Shown here one piece after another: positions 28,542-39,383 of a DNA stretch of 64,000 nt (position 1 is the stretch's first letter; each line of letters opens with the position of its first letter). Origin of the DNA: Hirudo medicinalis (lineage: Eukaryota > Annelida > Clitellata > Hirudinida > Hirudinidae); NCBI GenBank assembly GCA_011800805.1, contig MPNW01000015.1:532704-596703 (forward strand), written 5' to 3'. The notes under the pieces were generated by a model, which saw only the letters and a program-made list of their open reading frames with translations, did no database searches and was not told the DNA's origin. The translations under genes and the position numbers were made by a program.

Positions 28542-28987
28542 GCTACAAAGAAATTATAAGGCCCAGTTTGCATATATTAAGTACACGGTGTGAAAAAGCC
28601 ACTGAGAGCTTTCATGACCGCTGTAGGCAACTGGGGTGGATGCGATCGACATAAAAAGGCCAAAGAGAACTTAGCATAGTCGAAGATTGCAGGTCAAAGA
28701 AGGTAGTATGCGACATGAAGAAGCCATGGAGAGCTTTCGGAGTCGCTCCAGTCCAGGCACCAGTGACCGGCATAAGAAGGCCAAAGAGAGCCTCTCATAG
28801 CTGGCGGTAAGCGTTGGATTCCGAAGGATAAAAAACCGACAGGGACATCCGGCTGATCACCGGATGCGCCTCCTCCCCCCCCCCCCCCCCCGAAAACGTC
28901 AGGAGATTCAAAGGGCCGAAACGTTTGAAGACGGGGGAACCTCCTCTGAGGATCCCTGTCGGAGCTCCAAGGCGGAGTATTAGGAAG
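28542..28987 (+). mobile_element. 3' end of a non-LTR retrotransposon (copy B)
   Basis: Inverted near-identical copy of 11,465-11,850. It holds the same pair of about 93-bp internal units and, near 28,876-28,890, a run of about 17 C that is shortened in copy A. In the orientation of the ORF tail at 27,986 it follows as 3' UTR, and it ends at the same point as copy A. Confidence 0.6.
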
Positions 28988-29399
28988 CAGTTCATTAGTG
29001 AATTCAGTGGCAAATGAACTTCGTCCTACTTGTGACCAAAGCTTGCACATAACACACACACCTAGCTCATGGGCAGGATTCTGAACTTTGCCCTTGACGT
29101 GCAAGATGAGGCTACTTGCTACACCTAGCACATGACCACGATTCCCTTGTGTCGGGAGCTACCACCATCCTTTCTGAGTGCCTACATAAGGCACCAAGGC
29201 GACTTTACACTCTCTACTTTACTACTATTCGCTTTTCTACTCCCTCTCAATTAACTTCGCAAAAATCGTTATCATTAAATATGTCAAATAGAAAACAAAG
29301 AAGCGAAAATATGATCCAAGGACTTGAAGAGCTCTTTAGTCCAAGACACAGTGACATTGAATTGGCCTCTAAGTTGGTGCCATATGTTGAAAAATCCTG
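28988..29399 (+). other. Repeat-flanking sequence with an unassigned ORF
   Basis: A 94-codon frame at 29,116-29,400 has a Met-started section (MSNRKQRSENMIQGLEELFS) immediately before the hAT dimerisation-domain remnant. It may be part of that transposase, but I do not recognise it. Confidence 0.3.
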
Positions 29400-29845
29400 A
29401 AGCATTGTCCAGTGATCAGCTGACGCCTTTCCAGACTTGCCATCGACACATGGCTTACAATCAGAATATGAGTGATGGTGGGTAAAATGGCATAAAGATG
29501 ATAGTGGAACAATATCAAATTTTGTAGATTCTCTACATTGGGCAGACAATGATTTATACCCAAATGTTTCTTGAACATAAATCAAGATATTGAAACTCCA
29601 GCAGAGACAATTTTTGTAGCTTAGGTCCACATCGTCTTGCCTTTTTATAAAACTTTTTACTTTGAATAAATTTGAATGTTTAAATTAATTTTTTAAAGGT
29701 TCAAAAGTACAATAATAAGCAAAATGGCTATAAAATATCCTCCGGATGATATTTGCATCAGCAAGCGATTTAGGGGTGACCCTAAGGGGGTCTAGGTTCA
29801 AGTGTGCGCCCCCCGCCAAAGTGTTCTACATCCGCCCCTGCCCAT
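29400..29845 (+). mobile_element. hAT transposase remnant with terminus
   Basis: 29,510-29,575 reads SNFVDSLHWADNDLYPNVS. This matches the segment before the hAT dimerisation domain and the inverted copy at about 26,745 (NFVDSIYWADND). Following text (NIDIETPAETIFVA-like, frameshifted) fits the next helix. An end-like block at 29,790-29,842 (see 27,431) may close the element. It is inactive. Confidence 0.6.
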
Positions 29846-29946
29846 AAATTATTATGAAATGAACTCAAGCACATCAAACAAGCAATTTCTAATTAATTAA
29901 ATTATACTTAATTATTGAGAGGTACAGAAAATAGCAATAGCAGTGG

Positions 29947-30181
29947 TTAATTCTCGAAAATGTCTGAGAGGTTGTAATCAACTCGATAAAGAAATGAGCC
30001 CAAAGTCCCCTTTGAAGAGCTGAATTGAGCAAGTGAGTCAGTCTTTTGTCCCAGTAACAACTGTTTAAAAATATATAATGGATTGCTCTTGATATGAATG
30101 AACTCTAGATAATCATACAGAAACCAAATAAGTAATCGAGAGGCGTTTGTTAAATTAGATTTAAAAATCCGCATTTCGAAC
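29947..30181 (-). CDS. Possible orphan terminal exon, unidentified
   Basis: A strong acceptor on the minus strand (TTGTTTGGTTTCACAG) precedes an open frame of about 78 codons (FEMRIFKSNLTNASRLLIWF, then a YDYLEF and ending VDYNLSDIFEN) with a stop at 29947. Composition looks protein-like and unlike the surrounding repeats. I recognise no family and find no partner exon upstream. Confidence 0.28.
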
Positions 30182-30439
30182 CTGTGAAACCAAACAATAA
30201 TATTGGTTTCAATATATCATTACATTGCAGATTTTTAAGGTAGTCTTAGTCCTAAAACGGATGGCAGGTCCATCGACGTTGATGACCCTCACATCTGGGA
30301 CAGACTTTCAATAATTAAAACGCTTTCCGGTCTAGCTGGTCCAGAGATTATTATAGCCCAGCCGTGTTACACGCCTTCTTCTCGGAGACGTCATTTCAAC
30401 TTTTTCCAGGAGGGGAAAATCCAAGCTCAATCGTCTTAA

Positions 30440-30690
30440 ATTACCTTTGTTTGCTTCTTACCAAAACTCCGAGGGAGGAGGTCTCCCAAAATGTCGTCCC
30501 TCTTTACTTTTGAAGGAAAGCTCCCCTCATTGTACTATGAACCTCCTATCATGGAGCGTACCGACAGGGAATCATCAGAGGAGTGTCCCCGTCACAGAAC
30601 GTTTCGGTCCAAACTCCTTTCGTTCTCGCGGGGTGGGCCATACCCTTTTGATTAGGAGGGTGCCCCTGTCTGTTATTACCCTAGGTTAGC
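30440..30690. repeat. Diverged relative of the LINE 3' end
   Basis: The stretch near 30,550 (CGACAGGGAATCATCAGAGG, then ACGTTTCGG and CTCGCGGGG) aligns loosely with 11,495 (CGACAGGGATCCTCAGAGG, then TTTTCGGCC and TTTCGGGGG). It is probably an older copy of the same or a related element. Confidence 0.45.
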
Positions 30691-31828
30691 CATCTTCAGA
30701 ACATCACCCATTATATAGTTATCGACTAAAAGACTCGCGGCCGCCTTTGCACATCGATACCATACACAAAGCGCTATATATTTTTTTTGCAGCAGTCATC
30801 ATCAATTTGAAAATAACTTTTTCATTTTGAAAGAAAGCTTCCCTCATTGTTAAAGTGGTCTTGAAGTTGCATTGTAACATACATCCAATAAAAATAATTC
30901 GGACTCATTATCGTTCATTATCCTTAACTGCCCAAGAATAACTCACAAGACTACTAAATGATTTCTTTTTATACATCCAATCAAATTCATCCATGACTAA
31001 TAAAAAGATTGTTTGAGACGTAGTTTTTGTGACTAAACGTACCCAAGGGGGTTATAAATCAGAAAAGAAAGTTATTTAGAGACGCTCCCTAATATCTGTA
31101 CAGTATACCTTGGTCTAAGCAGAGAAAGGTATCATAAGCCCTCAGTCCACATGTTTGGAACACCAGAAAAATTATTCGCATTTTCCTTATTCCCAGAGTG
31201 CTTATTTTCTGGGAAATTCATTTCAGTTTATCTGAAGGGTTTGGAAAAGTGTTTGCTAAAATTCTCCAAAGAATGACAATTTTGTTTTGCTTATCTCCAA
31301 CGTTAATTTAAATGAATTTAATTTCAGAAACTTTCAAGTTTTGACAACATTATGCGAATAATATAAAAGCAGTTTTAAATGGAGAGTCCAATTCATTTAG
31401 TCTCGCAAATGACTTTAAATAAACAAACAAGTAAAGATTTCAACGTTTCTGTTTTGGATTGATTTTGGCGAGATAGGAAAGGAGGCAAAACATATTTTAA
31501 AAGCCATGATCTGATTTCGTGACGTTCATCACGTTCTCAAATAAATGTCAAAAGCTTCGCTGCGCATGCTTGTGTCGGCTCGGTTCTTGCACGGGGATTC
31601 TGTGATGTTTAGTTTATTTCTCACTTAAGTTAAAGATTATTTTATCCTCGGATTTTCTCCCTGCATGGGTTTGTTGCTTTTCTGATGTTTCTATGTAAAT
31701 TTATTTAACTTAGCGTATTTATTATGTATTTACTATTTACAAATAGTTATTTTAAAGTTTTGTAAAATATCAACGTTTACAGATAGGTGCATATTACTTG
31801 ATTGTTGTTGGACTGTATCTTGATCAAA
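30691..31828. other. Upstream region of the copper ATPase gene
   Basis: No exon recognised. The gene is likely transcribed from this region. I did not find a clear metal-response element (TGCRCNC core) that I would defend. Confidence 0.4.
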
Positions 31829-34800
31829 ATGGCTTCCTTGGTGGTACTAGTTATTAGAGACCAAGAAATTAATCAAAATTTGTCAAATCCTTTGGATGCT
31901 GTTACCACAAAGTCTGAATCAGATTTATTAAAAGATGTTATTCTCTGTAATTCTGGACTAGCTGTGATAAGAATTAAATCAGATGTTAACTTGGATAAAA
32001 TAACGAAGGATATTGAAGCTTATCACGTTGAGATAAAACCACTCTGGTCTGAAAAGTCTGGAATATTGACTCTTGTACAAGTGGATGGTATGGTTTGCCA
32101 ATCCTGTGTGAACTTGATCAAAAGTGTTTTTGGTGATTTGTGTGGTGTGCAACATGTTTTTGTATCAATGGAGAGGAAGTGTGCACTCATTCAACATGAT
32201 AGTTCCATCATTCCTGCTGATAAAATTGTGAGCAAAATATATGACATGGGTTTTGATTCAAACCTGATCGAATCCAGAGCTGTTACATCTGCAGAAAGTG
32301 ATGAAGTCAAGACACTTGCTGAAAATGACAACATGTCAGAATATAAACAGTTGATTGAAAGCAGTGAATCAATGGAAAGAGCAAAGGCCTTTTTGCAAGT
32401 CTCAGGAATGACTTGTGGGTCATGTGTTGCTCACATAGAGAAACATGTCTCCAAGCAGAAAGGTTTGATGATGATAGTAATGATTGGTGATTGTCTAACC
32501 ATGAGATATGACTCTTTCCAGGTATAATGTCAATTTTGGTGAGTCTTATCGGGCAGAGAGCCGAAGTTGTTTATTGTCCTCTTACTACTAGCCCTGAGGA
32601 AATCGTTCTTCTCATCAGCGACATTGGCTTCGAGGCCCAAGTCATTCCTCGGAGTGACTGGGGCATCAATAAAATTGACTTTCATGTAAGCCTTAGCCTT
32701 TGACAAACTAAACAATTACTGAGGAATTGCCTTACGTCCAGGTGGTTGGAATTCAAAATAAAACTGTAGCAATTTCCTTGGAAAACATTTTTGTGGACAT
32801 GCCTGGAATAGTGTCAGTGGATGTGATGTACCCTTCTTGTGATGCTCACTTTGTTTTTGACTCCAACACTATCACTCCCAGACAAATCCTGAATGAATTA
32901 GAGGTAGCAGTGTAAGAATTTCATTTTGATTTTTATTCTATTTTAAAGATTTTTTTTCAAATTTAGAAACGTGGTTATGAAGCCCAATGCATCACTTCGA
33001 ATGTTTCAGGTCGAACTTTATTGAACCATCGGACAGACACGTTAAGGTTGCATTATGATTTTGATTGAAGTGGTGATGATAATGATGAAGATGAAGATGA
33101 TGATGATGATGGTGGTGGTGATGGTGGTAGTGGATTGGTTGTCATACTTTTTTTTAGCATAAGGCATGAACATGATGGCTCAAGAAATCATTTTAGGTGG
33201 AGAAGAAACATGTTAGTGAGTTTGTTTGTCTGCCTGCCGAGTATGGCTTGTATGTTTTACTTCATGTTCTTCTGCGGGGACTCCCACACGAACCAGTGCA
33301 ACAACAACTCATCTTCAGCGAACTCGACTCATTTCAAGAACTGCACTAATCCGTCGTCGTCGTCATCATTGCCATGCAACTCCATCATTATTCCTGGGCT
33401 TTCCTTAGAGAACCTCATTTTATTTGTGCTCACTTCACCTGCCCAGGTTTGATTTGCTTGTTGAGATCATGAGAGCGTGGCTATTAAATCAATTGGATTA
33501 ATTTGATGAAAGTATTTTTTGAGTGCATGATTATTGTATTTTCAGATAATTGCTTACTCAAACTTCTATAAGCCTGCAGTGAAGGCCTTGAGGCATGGCC
33601 AGGCAAACATGGATGTTCTGATAACTCTGGCATCCTTTGTTTCTTATTTCTACTCAGTCACCATTCTCTTGGTGGAGATGTCCTTCTTCAGACATCCATC
33701 AAGTCCAAAGACATTTTTTGAAACTCCTCCTATGCTCATGCTCTACATTTCCCTGGGAAGATGGATAGAACATGTGGCAAAGGTAGTTCGTCGACAACTC
33801 GAAATCTAATGGACATGAATTCATGTATTTGGAACACCTTGTTCAGGGCAAGACCTCTGAAGCTCTGTCCATGTTGATGTCTCTGCAATCCTCGGAAGCC
33901 GTGATCGTGGAGAGGGATGAAGAGGAGAACATCATCCAGGAAAAGTGCATTCCTCTGGAGTTGGTTCAGAGAGGAGACATTTTAAAGGTTGTTTTCTAAT
34001 GTCTGCATGTGAACCCACCTACATGTGCATGGATTCATTGATCCTTTCCAGGTAGTGCCAGGTGACAAGATACCTGTAGATGGAAAGGTAGTAAAGGGCT
34101 CATCTGCTTGTAATGAGTCTCTCATCACAGGTGAGGCCATGCCTGTGTGCAAGAGTGTTGGATCACAAGTGATAGAAGGTTCAATCAATGTGAATGGGTT
34201 GCTGCTCATTGAAGCAACTCATGTTGGATCTGACAGTGCTCTTTCTCAGATTGTGAAGTTGGTAGAGGAAGCCCAGATGTCGAAAGTTTGTATTGGTTTT
34301 GAAATAATAGTCGTGAGGATGATGGGGATGATGTCGGTAATGATGATGGCGACATGATGATGATAATAATGATGAATTTGAATGTGATTGTTTTGACAGG
34401 CACAATTTTTATGTAGTATACAGTATAATTTCTGTGACAAACTCTATTGTCAGTATTGCTTTCATTGCATTTGATTTTCATCTTATTATGTTAATTACTC
34501 TCCTGAAATTGTCTGCTCAATTTCAAAAGCCTTAATGGTTTAACGGACCTAAAAGTTTGTGAAATGAAATAAATAGTTGTAAATTGTTATTACTTACCAA
34601 TATTCAGCATTTATTTTCAGGCTCCAATCCAACAGTTAGCTGATAACATTGCAGGATTGTTTGTTCCTGTAGTTGTGGTCATATCACTTACAACCCTGGT
34701 TGGGTGGATTTGCATCGGGCGTTTCTTTGGCTCAGAGGCGAGTACTTCATAAAACACTTGCAGAATTTTAAATGGTTGATAATTAGATGCTTAAAAATGG

Positions 34801-37800
34801 CATCTCATTTCATTTAACATTAACATCTCATTTGAATTTACAATATTTCGATCAATTCCTACAGGTTAACAATCACAATTCTCTGGAAGTCAGCTTTCAG
34901 GTGGCTTTCAAATTTGCCATAACTGTTCTCTGCATTGCCTGCCCTTGTGCCCTTGGACTTGCTACACCCACTGCTGTCATGGTGGGTACTGGGGTGGGGG
35001 CTATCAATGGCATCTTGATCAAAGGTGGTCAACCATTGGAGATGGCTCACAAGGTATTTGGAAACTTTAAAAGCTCAATTTGTGACATTTACCTTAGCAC
35101 AACGTTTATGCAACTTTCAAAGTCATTTACAAATATATTTATATCGGGTTTCTCGCTTATCTACGAACTTCGCAGGTCGATACCATCGTCTTCGACAAAA
35201 CGGGTACCGTGACGAAGGGTTGTCCGGAAGTTGTCGGCATTCGCCTGGTGGAAAACTCCAAATTCACGAATCAACATTTGGTTGCACTCGCCTCATCTGC
35301 TGAATCTTCCAGTGAACATCCGATCGGAGCTGCCATTGTAAAGCACGCAAAGGTCGTGCAGAATAATTGTTTTTACTGGTTATTTAGTGGTTATTTAGTG
35401 GTTATTTACTGGTTATTTAGTGGTTATTTAGTGGTTATTTAGTGGTTATTTAGTGGTTATTTAGTGGTTATTTAGCGTCTCAAAAATTTCTGCATTCGAC
35501 TTCTAATTATAATTACTGCTTGATAAATATCACCACGATTATGTGATTTTGAAAAGTAATAAATTATATTGCAGGATTATTAATTTTAATGTCTTCAGGA
35601 TGTTCTTATGACATTTGTTTGTGCTCATTTGAAATTATAATGGTTTATAAGCAGCTGCAACTTGTAATGGTTCATCACAGGCAATGAACATTGGAAACAC
35701 ATTGAGGGTGTCTGACTTTGAGAACAGTCCTGGTCGTGGTTTGAAATGCAGAGTTTCCGACTTGGAGAAAATGCTGAACGGATGCAAGTTGCAAGGAGGT
35801 CGACGAAGTCGATGGAATCGATTTTCGTCCGATGCTTATTTTTAATTTAATCCTTTCAGTTGACCTGATAGGATCTTTGGAGGTCTGCATGGGAAACAGA
35901 GAGTGGATGAAGGCCAACAACATCTTCTTTGCACCAGAAATCGATTCGTTGCTCGAGGAAAACGAGAGAATCGGACACTCTTCCGTCTTATGCTCTGTGA
36001 ATGGTTTGGCATATCTCTGCCTGCATCTAATGATCATAATTTGATAATATCTGCAGTTTAGTAATAGTTTTAGTAATTAGTAAGAGTAATAGTAATAATA
36101 ATCAGTTGATGCATTTGGCACAGTTTCAAGTTGAATTTGTAAATTGTGATGTGAACGGATTTTGATGCTGTCGATACCATAAAATTTTGAATAAAAATTA
36201 ATAACTAAATAATAAAAAAAATAAATAATTTAAAATAACTTGTCATAAATACAAAAGCCGACAGGAGTATAATTTCAATTTAGTGACATCAGCGGTGATA
36301 TTCTTGCAGGAAAGCTGGAGGCAGTGATATTTGTAGCCGATCAATTGAAGTTCGAGGCACATCTGGCCATCTATACATTGAAAAAGATGCATCTGAGGGT
36401 TGTTTTGTTGACAGGAGACAACATCAGGACCGCTGAACATGTTGCTAGGCAGGTTGGGAGTTGGGCATGTTTGCAGTGGTCGTGCTATCGAGCTATTGTT
36501 GCTAATTCGACTTTGCATCGATAAACTCAAATGTTAAACAATATCAATTCCATCACGTCTCAAGTTTAATGACATTTTTAATTAGCCCCACTTCAGATTT
36601 TAAATTTTACCAATATTGTTTCCAAAATTAGTTTAATAAAATTGGATTGATTATTAAAATATTGATGAAGCAATAATATTTGATTCGTTACCCTTTGTTG
36701 AAACGACATTAATTAAAAAGAATGTTTTTGTTTTAATGCAAGTTGTTAGGGTTTTTTTATTAAGTGCGACGATGTGTTGGTTGTATTTGTTATGATGCAC
36801 GTTACACAAGACGATGCATTGGTTGTATTTGTTATTATGCATGTTACACGTGACAATGCATTGGTTGTATTTGTTATGATGCACATTACACAAGACGATG
36901 CATTGGTTGTATTTGTTATGATGCACATTACACAAGACAATGCATTGGTTGTATTTGTTATGATGCACATTACACAAGACAATGTATTGGTTGTATTTGT
37001 TATGATGCATGTTACACGTGACAATGCATTGGTGCACACTTAAAATTAAAAAATAGTCACCAATAAATTCAATATTTCATTGAGCTCACTTCACTTCACT
37101 GTCAAAAAGCCATCTGTTATCATTGATTTTATAAAATATTTGAATTAAAAATATTCTTTTTTTAAACCATTTGTTCGGACTGCCTTTTGTCTCCGCAGAT
37201 AGGCATCGAAGAGGTGTACGGGGAGTCCCTGCCCTCGGACAAGGTCGCCATAGTGAGGAAGATGCAGCAGCAGGGTCGCGTCGTTGCAATGGTTGGAGAC
37301 GGAATAAATGACTCGCCTGCTCTCGCACAGGCGGACATTGGCATCGCCATTGGAGCAGGGACGGACGTTGCCATAGAAGCAGCAGACGTGGTTCTTATTA
37401 GAGTGAGTATTTTATGTTGTTGAATATTTATTTAAAAACCTATTTATTTAATAATTAATTCTTTAAAATCATTTTAATGAAATTGCGCAGAACGACCTGC
37501 TGGATGTTGTGAGTGCAATCTTGTTGTCGAAGAAAACTGTCGGAAGAATCAGGATGAATTTCTTTGCTGCAACTATTTACAATCTCCTTGCCATTCCATT
37601 GGCTGCAGGTTAATTAAGTTAATGCAATTGTCAATTATTTCATTAAAAGCCAACAACAATGATGCTTGTGTTTGCATCTCAGGCTTGTTTATGCCGCTGG
37701 GACTCCAACTGCAGCCTTGGATGGCTTCGCTACTCATGGCTTTTTCGTCCATTTCTGTCGTCTGCCTTTCTCTTCTATTGAAGATGTGAGGAAATTCGTT

Positions 37801-38217
37801 AAGATGTTTAACATTTTATCCGTAATTAATAATATCATTAAATAAATAAAATATCGTCATCCGTGTCGCATAAATAATTACGCACGGATCTTCAGATGGA
37901 GGAAGCCGTGTCAATCCGACCTGACGACCCCCGAGTACTTGAGCGACTTCACGGGAAAGTTCTCCTTGGAACACGACGTGCACGTATTTAGAGGCTCCAA
38001 ACAGGTCCATCGCGAAAGCTTTTGCATCGAAGAAGATGACGACGACATCGCAAGGAAGCCGACGAAGAGGCGCTCGGCCGCCAAGTCCTTTTTTGGGAGA
38101 TTATTCCATTGTCCATTGTCATGCACTTTGAAAGCTCGACATTTGAAGAGAACCACCGGGTCCATATATAGTGCCCTACCTGGGAGTGATGATGATGATG
38201 ATGATGATGAATTATGA
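31829..38217 (+). CDS. ATP7: Copper-transporting P1B-type ATPase (ATP7A/B-like)
   Basis: Eighteen exons in phase give 1,191 aa: 31829-32462, 32522-32685, 32742-32903, 32967-33046, 33158-33446, 33546-33782, 33847-33987, 34052-34285, 34621-34737, 34865-35053, 35176-35352, 35681-35798, 35860-36003, 36310-36452, 37199-37402, 37491-37608, 37683-37785, 37896-38217. Metal-binding modules: GMVCQSC (Cys90/93) and GMTCGSC (Cys196/199) are intact. The module starting with exon 3 has GIQNKT where GMTCxSC is expected, and residues about 1-75 look like another module without CxxC. Core motifs: LITGEAMP (about 594-599), CPC in the membrane (712-714), DKTGT with Asp756, SEHP with His797, and [10 protein letters not shown] (976-). 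Family role: ATP-driven export of Cu(I) and loading of secreted cuproenzymes in the trans-Golgi. It is shorter than human ATP7B (1,465) because it has fewer modules. The tail ends in seven Asp then Glu-Leu, encoded by (GAT)n. The intron after exon 9 appears to use a GC donor. Confidence 0.96.
33061..33132. repeat. GAT/GGT-type microsatellite in ATP7 intron
   Basis: Imperfect trinucleotide run (GATGAA, GATGATGAT, GGTGGTGGT) in the short intron before exon 5. A second run lies at about 34,310-34,375 in another intron. Confidence 0.85.
35377..35475. repeat. 11-bp minisatellite in ATP7 intron
   Basis: About nine head-to-tail copies of TGGTTATTTAG, with one or two carrying C for G at the end. It starts about 25 bp after the exon 11 donor. 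Confidence 0.92.
36770..37034. repeat. 42-bp minisatellite in ATP7 intron
   Basis: About six copies of a 42-bp unit (core TTGGTTGTATTTGTTATGAT then GCACATTACACAAGACAATG, with small variants such as ACACGTGAC). Because 42 is a multiple of three, frames stay open on both strands and give spurious ORFs. It sits in the 746-bp intron before the exon carrying GDGIND. Confidence 0.93.
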
Positions 38218-39383
38218 TGGTAATTTTATTTCCTCATGTTTTTATTGTGCTTTGTTTTAAATTATAAATTTCATTGCTTGAATCTTCAAATTGTGACATT
38301 TAATTGAATGTTTTGACTGCTTACTCGTGTGTTCACTTGTTTCCGTGTCGACATGATGCCACCTATCTTTTAATAATTCGCCAGGCATTTGCTGCTCCAT
38401 GACTCAGTGTCGTGTCTGCTGTCGTGGTCGTCACGAGCGATGAACCTCAATTCGTTTCATTTGAAGTTTCAATCGTGGGTTTGGAGGACGTGTGTCGATA
38501 GCATCTGTGATCTCTTAGTACCATCCATTCCAATTTTTACTTCTTAGAATTATGATAACAATATTGATGTTGTTTTTCTTTTTGTTCACATCTTTTTGTC
38601 TACTGCTTCGTCACTTCTTGAATTCTTGTAGCCTCATGAAACAGCTGATGTTGATGTTCAATGTTTACATTATTTAATGAACGCTTATTTGAATTTGACT
38701 TTTTGACAGTGACAAATCCATAAAATGATCCACTAAATCCATACTACTGAAACTTTTTCATTGTCTGCACATTTTAGCACAAAGCTTTCATTGTGACAAG
38801 AATAAATGCAACTTGCTTGAAGAGGTTACATTACGTGTTAATTTTTATTAAAAATAGATTCAACTATTTATTGATTGATCATGTTGGATGTGATTGTTTT
38901 ATGAATTATTTGGTGCATTATTTTTGTTCCAGCTGAATATAAACTGAACACGGTTATAGTGGTTTTGGTTTTCTTATTCAATGAAATGTCAACAGTTAGG
39001 ACAATTAGCATTCGTTAATAAAATGCAATAATTTTGAACTCGTTAAGAGAGTGGAGAGCTTAATCTATTAAATATCCATCACCATCTTCATAGTCGTCGT
39101 CATCATCGCCTCATTTCATCGAAGTCGAAGTTTGAATTATGATGCCAAGAGCATCAGACGGATTTTAATTTTGAGATTGTCCATCAGTCCTTTCCGTCCA
39201 ATAGGATAACTCCTTCCGTCAAGTAGACTCCTCCCACTCCTCCAGGTGGCTCATATATTCATGGAGAAGGCTCGCAAGTCCAAATAGAAGTCAAAAATTC
39301 GAAACTTATTGATTCCCGAAAGACTTCGTTGCTGAAAGTTCTTTTGCATGGAAGTGAAAACACGCTTTTGATTCAATTCTGCC
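38218..39383. other. ATP7 3' flank and DMRT upstream region
   Basis: No coding exon. An AATAAA near 38,801 is a candidate polyadenylation signal for ATP7. The 3' end of this stretch should carry the DMRT promoter. Nothing else is visible. Confidence 0.45.

Noticed and set aside
28178..28654. Long ORFs on both strands across the N run
   Set aside because: They exist only because N codons are read as open; the real sequence on either side is LINE-derived.
34181..34481. Histidine-rich minus-strand ORFs in the ATP7 region
   Set aside because: They are complements of GAT/ATG microsatellite in an intron.
36770..37034. CRISPR-like array
   Set aside because: Units are contiguous variants of one 42-bp sequence with no spacers; the host is a eukaryote.
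36654..37043. Overlapping ORFs of 90-127 codons with repeated peptides
   Set aside because: Pure product of the 42-bp minisatellite, whose length is a multiple of three.
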